Assembly: GCA_002304505.1 (NCBI GenBank) | Contig: NCEH01000087.1 | Coordinates: forward strand, 1 to 42,576 | DNA: 42,576 nt | Reading direction: 5' to 3' | Origin: Rhizobiales bacterium 32-66-11 | Lineage (GTDB): Bacteria > Pseudomonadota > Alphaproteobacteria > Rhizobiales > Xanthobacteraceae | In this document: positions 1-8,268 of the stretch, in pieces | Layout of the letters: the number at the start of each line of letters is the position of its first letter | Position numbering within the stretch: the stretch's first letter is position 1 | The notes under the pieces: generated by a model | The model's database searches: none | Seen by the model: the letters and a program-made list of their open reading frames with translations, nothing else | Told to the model about the DNA's origin: nothing | Made by a program: the position numbers and the translations under genes

Positions 1-126
1 GCAGCGCAGGCAAGGGCCTGCTGCCGATAGGCTGTCATGATGGGCTTGCGCGTGCCGCCGCCTGCAACGGGGTCACCCTGGCGTCGCTTATGCTCCTCCC
101 CACGGACGCTTCCAAGCCTTCCACCA
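1..126 (-). pseudogene. DUF2161 protein fragment (C-terminal part, runs off left edge)
   Basis: A minus-strand frame carries the pattern RRQGDPVAGGGTRKPIMTAY followed by RQQALACA. This matches, from memory, the segment of DUF2161 (PD-(D/E)XK-like) proteins just before their C-terminal winged-helix part. No start or N-terminal nuclease-like half is present: upstream the frame loses similarity and runs into the integrase remnant, so the gene is 5'-truncated and continues beyond base 1. The upstream boundary is approximate. The family call rests on one motif. Confidence 0.45.
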
Positions 127-141
127 GCACACGGCCGGCCG

Positions 142-462
142 TCAGCCCGCTGCGGCGATCTCGGCGATCTTCAGAGCGCCGAGCGCCTCGTCGAGGGCCG
201 TGATGCAGAAATCCTTGGAGCGGCCGATCCTGATCCCCACCTCGACCATGTCCTGGCGGTGGAGCGCGACGAGGTCACGGAAGCGTTTCGCGTCGCGCGA
301 CCTGCGCGTGACGGCGGGTTCCTGGCGATCGATGCGGCGCTCCCTGTCGAGCGCCCATTCCCCGGCATCCTTGCGGCGCAGGAACGTCTCATTGACGTCC
401 TGCCCCTTCCGACGGATCTGGGCTCTCCAGGCGCCGGATTTTAGTTTAGTGAGGGGAGCCAA
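142..462 (-). pseudogene. Truncated tyrosine site-specific integrase (N-terminal remnant)
   Basis: The 106-residue product begins at a TTG codon and reads APLTKLKSGAWRAQIRRKG. Then follow a FLRRKDAGEWALD stretch and an alpha-helical segment. This is the N-terminal arm-binding and SAM-like core-binding region of phage-type tyrosine integrases. Such integrases are usually about 330-400 residues; the catalytic domain with its R-H-R-Y residues is absent. After GALKIAEI the frame ends in a stop and DUF2161 sequence follows in another frame, so the rest appears deleted. The first codons lie in a direct repeat also found beside dusA (13613-13656) and overlap the end of the GMC oxidoreductase gene. 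Non-functional as it stands. Confidence 0.6.
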
Positions 463-464
463 TC
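419..464. repeat. Direct repeat copy 1 (integrase 5' end)
   Basis: This 46-bp stretch matches 13613-13656 in the same orientation with one mismatch (GGCGCC versus GGAGCC) and a 2-nt indel. It encodes the first residues of the integrase remnant on the minus strand (APLTKLKSG) and, in another frame, the last codons and stop of the GMC oxidoreductase gene. With copy 2 it brackets about 13.1 kb of accessory genes. Confidence 0.85.
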
Positions 465-2078
465 TGGGGGCGCTCGGTGTGCTATCAGGTGGTCACCCAG
501 GCGGTCCGAGAGTGCCATGATGGTCAGGGTGAGGTGCTTGTCCGGCAGGAAGGGAATGACACCGCCATCGCAGATGTAGAGATTGTCGATCTCGTGGCTG
601 CGCAAATTGGTGTCCACCGTACCGCCGGCCGGATCCGCCGACATGGGCGTTGTGCCAGCGTAATGGATGCCGGTGCCGCTATTGTCCACGCTGGCGTGCA
701 CCAGGGTGGAGGACGCCCGCCGCAGCACCTTGCGGCCCCAGGCGAGCATGGCGGCCATGCGCTGGCGCCCAGTCTCCGTCACCGCGAAATCCACATCCAC
801 ATGCCGCACGCCATAGCGGTCCTGTGTCCGGCCGGGGCGCACCTGGTTGCCCGGCACGACCTCGCCGGCACAGAACAGGCCGAGCGTCACGTAGCTGTAA
901 AACATCATCCGCGCCATCCGCACCTTCAGCGCCGGGGGAAAGCGCCCCATGCCCGTCAGATAATGCGGCACATCGGGAATGCCGTGGATGCCGTGGCCGA
1001 TGAAGGGGAAGGACGAGCCGTCCGGCAGCTTGCCGCGCGACATCAGGATCAGCAGGTCGCCATAGCCGATGTCATAGCTCCGTCGCCGGCCCCACAGCTT
1101 CCAGAGCGACGTGGATAGGACCGCCTTGGGATTGTCCTGCAGCGCCAGCCCCACGCGGCCATTGTCGTTGGAGAGGCCGGCGGGGCTCGCCGCATCCGCG
1201 GAATTGAACAGGATGCGCGGCGTCTCGACCGCGCCGGTAGCCAACACCACCAACTTCGCCTTCAGGCTGCGGCGCTCGCTGGTCCGCGTGTCCACATACT
1301 CCACCGCCGAGATGGAGCGCGATCCATCCGCGCGGACAAGCCGGACCACCTTTGCGTGCGTGCGCAGCTCGTAATTGGGCCGGCGGCGCAGCTCAGGCAA
1401 AAGACGGGCGGAGAATTTATAGACTGCTCCCACGGGGCAGCCGGACGTGCATACGCCGGTGGAGACGCAGGCCCCCTCGGTGCCTGCGCGGGTGTTGATG
1501 GCCTTGCGGTTGGGAATGGCGTGCGAATAGGCCTCGCCCAGCGACTTAACTGCCCGCACCACCAGTTCGTCCGGCGGCCGCAGGGGCTTTGGGGGCACGA
1601 ACAGGCCGTCCGGCAGTTCGGGGATGTTCTCCTGCGTTCCGCAGACGGTGATCCGCTGCTCGACGGCGGCATAATGGCCGGCCAGCGTATCGTAACTGAT
1701 CGGCCAATCGGCGAAGTCCGTGCGCGAGAAGCGGACGCTCACCCCGTTCCAGAGGGTCTGGAGGCCATCCACATTCAGCACCTGGAAGTGCTGGAATCCA
1801 CCCTTGGGCCGGTCGGTGGAGCCTTCGGCGCGATCGGCGAACAGGGGATGGATGAAGAGGCTGTCGTGGGGATCGCTCGGCCACACTGTGCGGGGACCGA
1901 TACCGAAGTCCCGCGCCGTGCCGGGGGGCGCCTCGGTTCGGAAATGATCCGGCGCCAGCAGGCCGCCCTGCTCCAGCGAGACGACGTTCAGGCCGGCCAT
2001 GGCGAGGCGATGGGCCAGGATGCCGCCGCCGGCCCCGGTGCCCACAATGCAGACGTCGCAGTGTTCGGCCTCAGCCAC
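441..2078 (-). CDS. GMC-family FAD-dependent sugar/polyol oxidoreductase
   Basis: A 545-residue flavoprotein of the glucose-methanol-choline family, likely oxidising a sugar or cyclitol hydroxyl to a ketone. An N-terminal FAD dinucleotide motif (GTGAGG, about residues 13-18) is followed by a cysteine cluster CVSTGVCTSGC (about 201-211), as in dehydrogenase-type members that pass electrons on through a cluster. The C-terminal part has the GMC active-site pattern: His in SGTGIHYAG (about 468) and a second His in DKHLTLTIMAL (about 511), where many relatives have Asn. It starts 8 nt inside the upstream 110-aa gene, so it is probably translationally coupled. Its last codons (DWLPSLN, stop) are encoded by the direct repeat, so the native C-terminus was probably altered at the junction. 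Substrate unknown. Confidence 0.85.
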   Translation of the reverse strand: MAEAEHCDVCIVGTGAGGGILAHRLAMAGLNVVSLEQGGLLAPDHFRTEAPPGTARDFGIGPRTVWPSDPHDSLFIHPLFADRAEGSTDRPKGGFQHFQVLNVDGLQTLWNGVSVRFSRTDFADWPISYDTLAGHYAAVEQRITVCGTQENIPELPDGLFVPPKPLRPPDELVVRAVKSLGEAYSHAIPNRKAINTRAGTEGACVSTGVCTSGCPVGAVYKFSARLLPELRRRPNYELRTHAKVVRLVRADGSRSISAVEYVDTRTSERRSLKAKLVVLATGAVETPRILFNSADAASPAGLSNDNGRVGLALQDNPKAVLSTSLWKLWGRRRSYDIGYGDLLILMSRGKLPDGSSFPFIGHGIHGIPDVPHYLTGMGRFPPALKVRMARMMFYSYVTLGLFCAGEVVPGNQVRPGRTQDRYGVRHVDVDFAVTETGRQRMAAMLAWGRKVLRRASSTLVHASVDNSGTGIHYAGTTPMSADPAGGTVDTNLRSHEIDNLYICDGGVIPFLPDKHLTLTIMALSDRLGDHLIAHRAPPDWLPSLN

Positions 2079-2403
2079 GCGCGCCTCCCACGGGCCATTC
2101 TCCCACCGATTTCAGGAACGCCGGCGAAGAGAAATAGACCTGCTCGAGAAAGGCCGAGAGCGGTGCCGCGCCGAGATCACTCCGGCGCAGGATGCCGGTT
2201 CGGGCGAAATCCGATCGCCGGGCGATGTCCGCCAAGGCGGCGCTGAGCTGCACATTGGCCAGCGCGATGCGGGTGATGTCGGACAGCATCGGGGTCAGCA
2301 CGTCCCGGTAGGGGCTGCGCGCCACCAGGGCGGCCACAAGGCCGCCAAGGTCCATGTTGGTGCCGGTGACCGGCGCCAACCGATCGATGGGGGTTTCGCT
2401 CAC
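2071..2403 (-). CDS. Small unknown protein between MFS porter and GMC oxidoreductase
   Basis: The 110-residue product starts at GTG 2403, where GTGA overlaps the stop of the upstream MFS gene, and ends overlapping the start of the GMC gene. The double overlap is why I call it real and pick this start. It is mostly helical ([19 protein letters not shown], then repeated Ala/Leu-rich helices) and ends in FLEQVYFSSPAFLKSVGEW. I see no signal peptide and no cysteines. Its position is where small subunits of GMC dehydrogenases occur, but I do not recognise the gluconate-2-dehydrogenase subunit 3 pattern. A role as a partner or maturation factor of the oxidoreductase is inference from the operon only. 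Confidence 0.7.
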   Translation of the reverse strand: MSETPIDRLAPVTGTNMDLGGLVAALVARSPYRDVLTPMLSDITRIALANVQLSAALADIARRSDFARTGILRRSDLGAAPLSAFLEQVYFSSPAFLKSVGEWPVGGARG

Positions 2404-3800
2404 ACCCGCCCCCCGCTCAGGAGGATGCCGCCATCCCGCCCAGCCGGGGCGCGCTTGAGCGTGCGCAGCGGCTGACCCGAGCGCAGGTGGCGCTCGATGT
2501 CCTCCAGCGCCACGCCGTTGGTCTCCGGCACCAGCCGCACGGCGAAGACGACGCCCGCCACGCACACCAGCGCATAGATGGCGAACACCCCGCCCAGGCC
2601 GAGATGGGCGACCATCAACGGGAAGGAGAACACGACGAGGAAGTTGAAGCCCCAGTTGGCCAGCGAGGCCGCGCCCATGCCGAGACCGCGCACATTGAGC
2701 GGAAAGATTTCCGACATCATCACCCACGGCAGCGGGCCGAGGCTCACGGCGAAGGAGGCGATGTAGAGCACGAGACCGATGAACGCCAGGATATCCAACG
2801 CCTCCGCGTCGGTGGCGGCGGCGATGGCGATCATGCCGAGGCTCACCGCCGCGCCACAAAAGCCGATGATCAGCAGCGGGCGACGGCCGATGCGGTCGAT
2901 CAGACCCATGCCCACCACGGTCATGAGCACATTGACAATCCCGATGCCGATGGTGGCCATCAGCTGCACCGAAGACAGGTCAAACCCGGCCTCGCGGAAC
3001 ACCACCGGCGCATAATAGATTACGGCATTGATGCCGCTCAATTGCTGGAGCAGAAACAGCCCGATCCCCACCACCAGCGCCGGGCGCGCCACCGGGCCAA
3101 ACAGCTCGGCCCATGTGCCCTTGCCCCGCTCGCTGTCGGCGGTACGGGTGATCTCGTGAATCTCCGCATCCACGCGCGCATCGCCCGGAGCCAGACTACG
3201 GATGCTGGCAATGGCGAGGCGGGCTTCCGCGCCCCGGTTCTGCTTGACCAGCCAGCGCGGCGTATCGCGCAGCATGTGCATGCCCAGGAACAGCGCCACG
3301 CCGGGCACCGCGCCGAACAGGAACATGGCGCGCCAGGAGTCGGAGAAGACCAGGGCGATGAGATAGGCGCCGAGGATGCCGAGCGTGATCGCCAGCTGAT
3401 AGATGGAGACCAACATGCCCCGCTTCTCGGGCGGCGCGCTTTCGGAGATGTAAAGCGGGGCCACCAGCGAGGCCATGCCGATGGCAAAGCCGAGCACGAG
3501 CCGGGCCACGCTGAGCATGGGAATGCCGTTCGCCGCCGCGGCGAAGGCCGCGCCGATGGCGAACAAGAGCGCCGCGCACAGCAGCACCCACCGCCGGCCG
3601 AGCGCATCCACCAGCCGCCCGGCGAGCAACGCGCCGAACAAGGCCCCAAACGGCACCGCCGAGGTCATCACCCCTTCCATGAACGGGTCGATGCCGAACT
3701 GAGCATGGAGCAGGTGCAGCGCCCCGGCAATGACCCCCTCGTCGAAGCCGAACAGAAAGCCGGCGATGCCGGCCACGATCGCAATCACATAGATCATCAT
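2400..3800 (-). CDS. MFS sugar porter family transporter
   Basis: A 466-residue inner-membrane protein with about 12 hydrophobic segments and the hallmarks of the sugar porter (SP) family: RLVDALGRRW after TM2, DTPRWL at the end of TM6, QQLSGINAVIYYAP in TM7, DRIGRRPLL after TM8 and PETNGVALEDIE after TM12. It probably imports a hexose, inositol or related polyol by proton symport. It follows the broken aminotransferase by 19 nt and overlaps the next gene by GTGA, so it belongs to the operon ending with the GMC oxidoreductase. Two in-frame ATGs are adjacent at the start; I keep the first. Substrate not predictable. Confidence 0.88.
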   Translation of the reverse strand: MMIYVIAIVAGIAGFLFGFDEGVIAGALHLLHAQFGIDPFMEGVMTSAVPFGALFGALLAGRLVDALGRRWVLLCAALLFAIGAAFAAAANGIPMLSVARLVLGFAIGMASLVAPLYISESAPPEKRGMLVSIYQLAITLGILGAYLIALVFSDSWRAMFLFGAVPGVALFLGMHMLRDTPRWLVKQNRGAEARLAIASIRSLAPGDARVDAEIHEITRTADSERGKGTWAELFGPVARPALVVGIGLFLLQQLSGINAVIYYAPVVFREAGFDLSSVQLMATIGIGIVNVLMTVVGMGLIDRIGRRPLLIIGFCGAAVSLGMIAIAAATDAEALDILAFIGLVLYIASFAVSLGPLPWVMMSEIFPLNVRGLGMGAASLANWGFNFLVVFSFPLMVAHLGLGGVFAIYALVCVAGVVFAVRLVPETNGVALEDIERHLRSGQPLRTLKRAPAGRDGGILLSGGRV

Positions 3801-3819
3801 GTCCGTCGTCCTGTCCGCT

Positions 3820-5035
3820 TCAGCGCCACAGGTTCGCCGCCACCTTGCGGATGGCGAGAACGATGTCGCGGATGTCCTCTTCGCTCAGATTTGAGCTGAT
3901 GGTCAGCAGCGTCCCACGGGCATGCACGTCGTCGCAGACGGGTAGTGCCCCGTGGCCATAGTCATAGTCGGCGGCAAACGCGTTGGAGGGGTGGGTCCAG
4001 GGGAAGCCGTCGCGGGCATTCGAGCGTTTGTTCACGAGGCTTGGAATGTTGAAATACCAATGCAGGCCCCACTCCCGCATGGTGATGCAAGACAGTGAAC
4101 CGGGCGGGCCGGCGATGCCCTCCGCCCGCAGCGCGGCGATGAATGATGTCGCCTTCTCCGCATCGGGCAGCAGCATCAGCAGGGTCGGCCCGGTATCGCC
4201 GGCCGGGTCCGGCACCTCGCGGAAGGTGATGCCCTCGATGCCCTCGACAGCCGCACGAATGGCCCATTTCGCGCTGCGCATGGCCCCGGTGATGGCCGCC
4301 TCTTTCTGAGCCGCTTTACGATTTAGTACAAGAACTACCTGTTTTTCCTTCGGTGGAGCCACCGTCGCCGGAGGTCATGTTCTTGTTCAGCTGGAAGGAA
4401 AAGATGCCGATGTCGCCGAACCGGCCGACGGCGGTTCCGTTGATGCTCGCCCCCGCGGCCTGGGCGCAGTCCTCGATCAGCTTCACGCCGCGCGCCTTGC
4501 AGATGGCGGCGATCTGCTCGATATGCCCCGGCGCGCCGCTCATATGCACGCACAGCACCGCGCGGGTGTGCGGACCGATCTTGCGCGCCACATCGGCGGG
4601 ATCCATGCAGTAGGTGGCGTCCATGTCCACCAGGCGGGGAATGGCGCCGTTGCGCACCACCGCCGATACGCAGCTCACCCACAGATAGCCCGGGATCAGC
4701 ACCTCGTCGCCCGGCCCGATCTCCAGCGCCGCCACCGCCACGGCGAGCGCCGCGGTGCCGGAGGACACCGCCAGCGCGTGCTTGTGCCCATAGGCTTCGC
4801 ACCAGTCGCGCTCCAGCGTGTCCACCATGTGCTGGGGATCCAGGCCATAGAAGCGGAAGGGGCTGCGCGCGAGCACCACCCGCTCCACCAGCACCCGCTC
4901 CTCCTCGCCGATCCAGTGCGCGCCGGGCAACTCCCAGGGCAGTGGCGCGGTGCGCACGGGCTCACCACCGTCGATGGCCAGACGGTTTGTCCGCTCATGG
5001 CGAACACTTTCCATATCGGTTTCAATGGAAGACAT
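3820..5035 (-). pseudogene. DegT/DnrJ/EryC1/StrS-type aminotransferase, internally deleted and frameshifted
   Basis: Two frames together form one PLP-dependent sugar aminotransferase. The first (from 5035) carries the N-terminal domain, including SSGTAALAVAV (phosphate binding), LIEDCAQAAG and FSFQLNKNMTSGDGG, where the Lys of NKN is the Schiff-base residue. It then runs TEGKTGSSCTKS to a stop near 4316. The second frame carries the C-terminal domain from ITGAMRSAKWAIR to the end at 3820. Roughly 70-80 residues normally between GGCVVTDD and LRKLPAITGAMR are missing, replaced by about 55 nt of AT-richer sequence (about 4305-4365). Family members are about 400-450 residues. It heads the operon with the MFS and GMC genes, suggesting the cluster once oxidised and aminated a sugar or cyclitol. 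Probably inactive. Confidence 0.8.
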
Positions 5036-5174
5036 AGCGCCTACCCGTTAAAGTATATTATGCCGAATTGAACGTTATTTTTACGCATTACATAGATTAC
5101 TTTTATTTGCTAGACTATTTTTTATCAAATAAAGCGACGAAACTCGCCGTCATTCGAGCACGGATTCTCCAACC
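5036..5174. promoter_or_regulatory. AT-rich divergent promoter region with inverted repeat
   Basis: This 139-bp gap lies between the divergently oriented aminotransferase and second MFS genes and is far richer in A/T than its surroundings. It contains a perfect inverted repeat TTTATTTG-N16-CAAATAAA (5102-5133), a plausible operator for a dimeric regulator controlling both directions. No regulator gene of an obvious sugar type lies in the window. Promoter boxes cannot be fixed by eye. Confidence 0.45.
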
Positions 5175-6524
5175 ATGACCCCGACGACCCTTCTGCGCGC
5201 CGCCATGCCGTCTCTCATGGTGCTGAGCTCCGGCATATTGTTTGGCTACAGCACCGGCGCCATCGCCGGCGTGCTGGAGGTGATCAGCCCGACGTTCGAC
5301 CTGTCGCTGACCGCGCAGCAGTTGTTCGTCGCCAGCCTGCCGGGCGCGGCCTTCCTCGGCGCGGTGGCGGCGGGGCCTCTGTCTTCCGGCATTGGCCGCC
5401 GGTGGGCGATGGTGGCGACCTTCCTGCTGGCTGCGGTCGGCTGCGGGCTCACGCTGGCCGCGCCGGGGATGGCCAACCTGCTGGCGGCTCGGATGCTGAT
5501 CGGCGTCGCGGTGGGCATCTCCGCCATGATCGCGCCCATGTACGCGGCCGAGATCACGCCCGCCCACCGGCGCGGGGCGGTGGTGGGGCTGTTCCAGCTG
5601 GCCGTGACCCTCGGCATTCTCGCCGCGTATGCCACCCCGCTGCTGTTCGCGCCGGCCGTCCACTGGGGGTTGATCCTGGCCCTTGGCCTTCTCCCGGCAG
5701 CGGCCGGCTTTCTGGCCGTCCTCGGCCTGCCGGAGAGCCCGCGCTGGCTTGCCGCGCAGGGCCGGCACGCCGCCGCCACCCAGGCCGCGCACTGGCTCGG
5801 CATCGGCGCCGAGATGGGCGCGCCCGCCGGCACGGACCGATCCCGTGGTCCGCTGTGGCCGCTGCTGACGCGGGGAAGCACCGGCGCGGTGCTGATGCTG
5901 TGCAGCGCGCTGTTCGTACTGCAGAACCTCAGCGGCATCGACGCGATCCTCTATTACGCACCCCACATCTTCCAGCAGCTCGGCTTTGCCGCCGGCACCT
6001 CCGCCTTCGCGGCGACATTCGGCATCGGCCTCTTGAACGTGATCGCCACCCTGGTGGCGCTGCGCTACGTGGACAGCGCCGGCCGCCGGCCGCTGCTGAT
6101 CCTCGGCTGCACCGCCATGGCGGCCGGGCTCGGAACGGTGGTGGCCGCGGCCGTGCTGGACTGGCCCTGGCTGAGCCTCGCCGGCCTCGGCCTCTACATC
6201 GCCGCCTTCGCCATCAGCCTCGGCCCCTTGCCCTATGTGCTGATGTCCGAATTGTTCCCCACCGCCATCCGCGAGACCGGCATTGCCGCAGCATCCGCCG
6301 CCAGCTGGCTGTTCAACATGCTGGTGGCGTTCGTCTTTCTCTCTATGGTGGAATGGATCGGCCTCGCCGGCGTCATCGCCCTGTTCATGCTGGTGTGCCT
6401 GCTGGCGCTGGCCATCTGCTTTGCCGTCGTGCCGGAGACGCGCGGCCGCTCGCTGGAGATCATCGAGGCGGACGTGCTCGCCGGCATGCCGCTGCGCGCG
6501 GTGGGGGCCGGCGGGGGCGACTAG
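5175..6524 (+). CDS. Second MFS sugar porter family transporter
   Basis: A 449-residue, 12-TM inner-membrane protein of the sugar porter family, with PESPRWL after TM6, QNLSGIDAILYYAP in TM7, DSAGRRPLL after TM8, GPLPYVLMSELFPT in TM10 and the closing motif PETRGRSLEIIE. It resembles the MFS protein at 2400-3800 in layout but is clearly diverged and transcribed the other way, so the two may move substrate and product or two related sugars. Its upstream region is shared with the aminotransferase operon. The start has only a weak ribosome binding site. The next gene converges on it 8 nt downstream. Confidence 0.88.
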   Translation: MTPTTLLRAAMPSLMVLSSGILFGYSTGAIAGVLEVISPTFDLSLTAQQLFVASLPGAAFLGAVAAGPLSSGIGRRWAMVATFLLAAVGCGLTLAAPGMANLLAARMLIGVAVGISAMIAPMYAAEITPAHRRGAVVGLFQLAVTLGILAAYATPLLFAPAVHWGLILALGLLPAAAGFLAVLGLPESPRWLAAQGRHAAATQAAHWLGIGAEMGAPAGTDRSRGPLWPLLTRGSTGAVLMLCSALFVLQNLSGIDAILYYAPHIFQQLGFAAGTSAFAATFGIGLLNVIATLVALRYVDSAGRRPLLILGCTAMAAGLGTVVAAAVLDWPWLSLAGLGLYIAAFAISLGPLPYVLMSELFPTAIRETGIAAASAASWLFNMLVAFVFLSMVEWIGLAGVIALFMLVCLLALAICFAVVPETRGRSLEIIEADVLAGMPLRAVGAGGGD

Positions 6525-6532
6525 CCCCCCGC

Positions 6533-8125
6533 TCACCGCGTCCATGTGGCGAGGCCCTCGGCGTCGAGATATTCGATCTTGAGTTCGGCCGCCTTGCCGG
6601 CCTTCATCACGAAGCGCACGGATGACAGCGAGCCATAGGGCATGTTCTCGCCGCGCGGGGCGACTGCGAACGTGTCGCCGTCCCAGTGGGTCAGCGGCAA
6701 GGACAGCGTGCCCGGGCCGAGCGCCAGCACCAGGCCGCTCTGGCCCTGCGTGATCCGCGCCGGGCCATAATAGGCATTCTCATAGGTGCCCACATAATCG
6801 GCCATCGGGCGGGCTGCCGCGGGCTTCGCCGGCGCGGTCTTGCCCGCCAGATCGCCGGACGGGTCATTGAAGGCCAGCAGCAGCGGATGGAACAACGCAT
6901 ACCAGTCACGGGTCGGCGCGCCATAGAGGACCGTGTCCATGAACTGGCTGGAGATCGCCTCCGCCGCCCCCACGGGTGCGCCATTGGTCAGCACCACGAT
7001 GGCGATGTCGGCGGACGGCAGGAAGCGCACCTGCGTGCCCGCGCCGGTCCCGAAGGCGCCGGAATGGGACAGGTCCGGCCGACCATCCGCATCCACCCCC
7101 ACATTGAAGCCGAAGCCGTAGAAGCTGGATCGCGCGTTGACGGTGGGGGCAGGCGAACTGAAGGACTGCGCCCGCAGGGCCGGCAGCAGTGCGGCGGGCG
7201 CAATCAGTTCCTTCCCGTTGTAGCGGCCGTTGGCGAGCACCAGCTTCATCCATTCGGCCATGTCGGTCACGCTGGACGACACACCACCGGCCGGCGACTG
7301 CGCGTCGGGGTCGCGCTGGAAACGCGGCGTGAAGCGCCCGTCCTCCAGCGAGTGCAGCACCGCCCGGTTCTCATGCTTGAGCAGGTCTTGATACCGCGAG
7401 CTGGTGGATGTCATGCCCAGCGGCCCGTACAGCACCTTCTGGGAGAGGTCTTCCCAAGATTGGCCGGAGGCCCGCGCCACCGCCTCGGCGCCGGTGGTGA
7501 GGCCGAAGTTGGAATAGGCATAGGAGATGCGGAACGGCGCCAGCGGCAGCAGGCGGAGCCGCTCCAGGATCGCGGTACGGTCGAAGCCGAGGTCTTCGAG
7601 CATGTCGCCGCCCGCGTGCGGCAGGCCGGTGCGATGCGAGAAGAAATCCCCCACCGTCACATTGGCGCTGACATAGGGATCCTTCAGCGCGAAGCCCGGC
7701 ATGAGCTGCGCCACCTTGTCGTCCCATTTCACCACGCCGGCCGTCACCTGCGCGGCGACGACGGTGGCGGCGATCGGCTTGGACACGGAGGCCAGCTGGA
7801 ACACTGTGGCCGTGTCGATCAGGGCCGGCTTGCCCAGTTCACGAACGCCGAAGCCTTGCGCGAACACCGTCTTGCCGCCGTGAACCACGGCGACAGCCGC
7901 CCCCGGGAGGCCGCTGCGCTTCAGGATGCTTTCAATCGCGGCCGGCAGATCCGCCAGTGCGCGTTCCGTCCCGCCCTGGGCGAGCGGGATGACGTCTTCC
8001 GGCGGGAAGGCCCCAAGCGTCAGCGGAACGGTCTGCGCCTGCAGCGGTAACACCGCGGAGCTGAGCAAAAAGGCGGCGGCGAGCTTCAGTGCCCCCCGGC
8101 CAATAAACGAGGTGAGCATGGCCAT
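6533..8125 (-). CDS. Exported serine hydrolase, class C beta-lactamase/PBP fold
   Basis: About 530 residues. The ATG at 8125 is preferred over an upstream in-frame ATG (8158) because a GGAGA lies about 9 nt before it. The N-terminus is a signal peptide ending near LPLQAQ. The penicillin-binding fold shows SVSK (SxxK nucleophile, about residue 112), YSN (YxN, about 202) and HSG (third motif, about 352). The final 100 residues (MADYVGTYENAYYGPARI) look like a C-terminal beta-barrel of the DUF3471 type. Such proteins include esterases, D-amino-acid peptidases and beta-lactamases; specificity cannot be read from sequence. It is probably last in the operon with the TpsB transporter and the AmpH-like gene, 143 nt downstream of the former. 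Confidence 0.85.
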   Translation of the reverse strand: MAMLTSFIGRGALKLAAAFLLSSAVLPLQAQTVPLTLGAFPPEDVIPLAQGGTERALADLPAAIESILKRSGLPGAAVAVVHGGKTVFAQGFGVRELGKPALIDTATVFQLASVSKPIAATVVAAQVTAGVVKWDDKVAQLMPGFALKDPYVSANVTVGDFFSHRTGLPHAGGDMLEDLGFDRTAILERLRLLPLAPFRISYAYSNFGLTTGAEAVARASGQSWEDLSQKVLYGPLGMTSTSSRYQDLLKHENRAVLHSLEDGRFTPRFQRDPDAQSPAGGVSSSVTDMAEWMKLVLANGRYNGKELIAPAALLPALRAQSFSSPAPTVNARSSFYGFGFNVGVDADGRPDLSHSGAFGTGAGTQVRFLPSADIAIVVLTNGAPVGAAEAISSQFMDTVLYGAPTRDWYALFHPLLLAFNDPSGDLAGKTAPAKPAAARPMADYVGTYENAYYGPARITQGQSGLVLALGPGTLSLPLTHWDGDTFAVAPRGENMPYGSLSSVRFVMKAGKAAELKIEYLDAEGLATWTR

Positions 8126-8268
8126 GATATTTGTCTCCAGCAATGTGATCGCCTGCAAACGGGGCGGCCGCGTCAGGGGGGAGGTCGGTGGGGACGCCGG
8201 CAGGTGGTCCCGCCGACATCCCGGAACGCGTGTGCGTCAGAACACCTGCAAGTCGGACCGCTTGCGCA

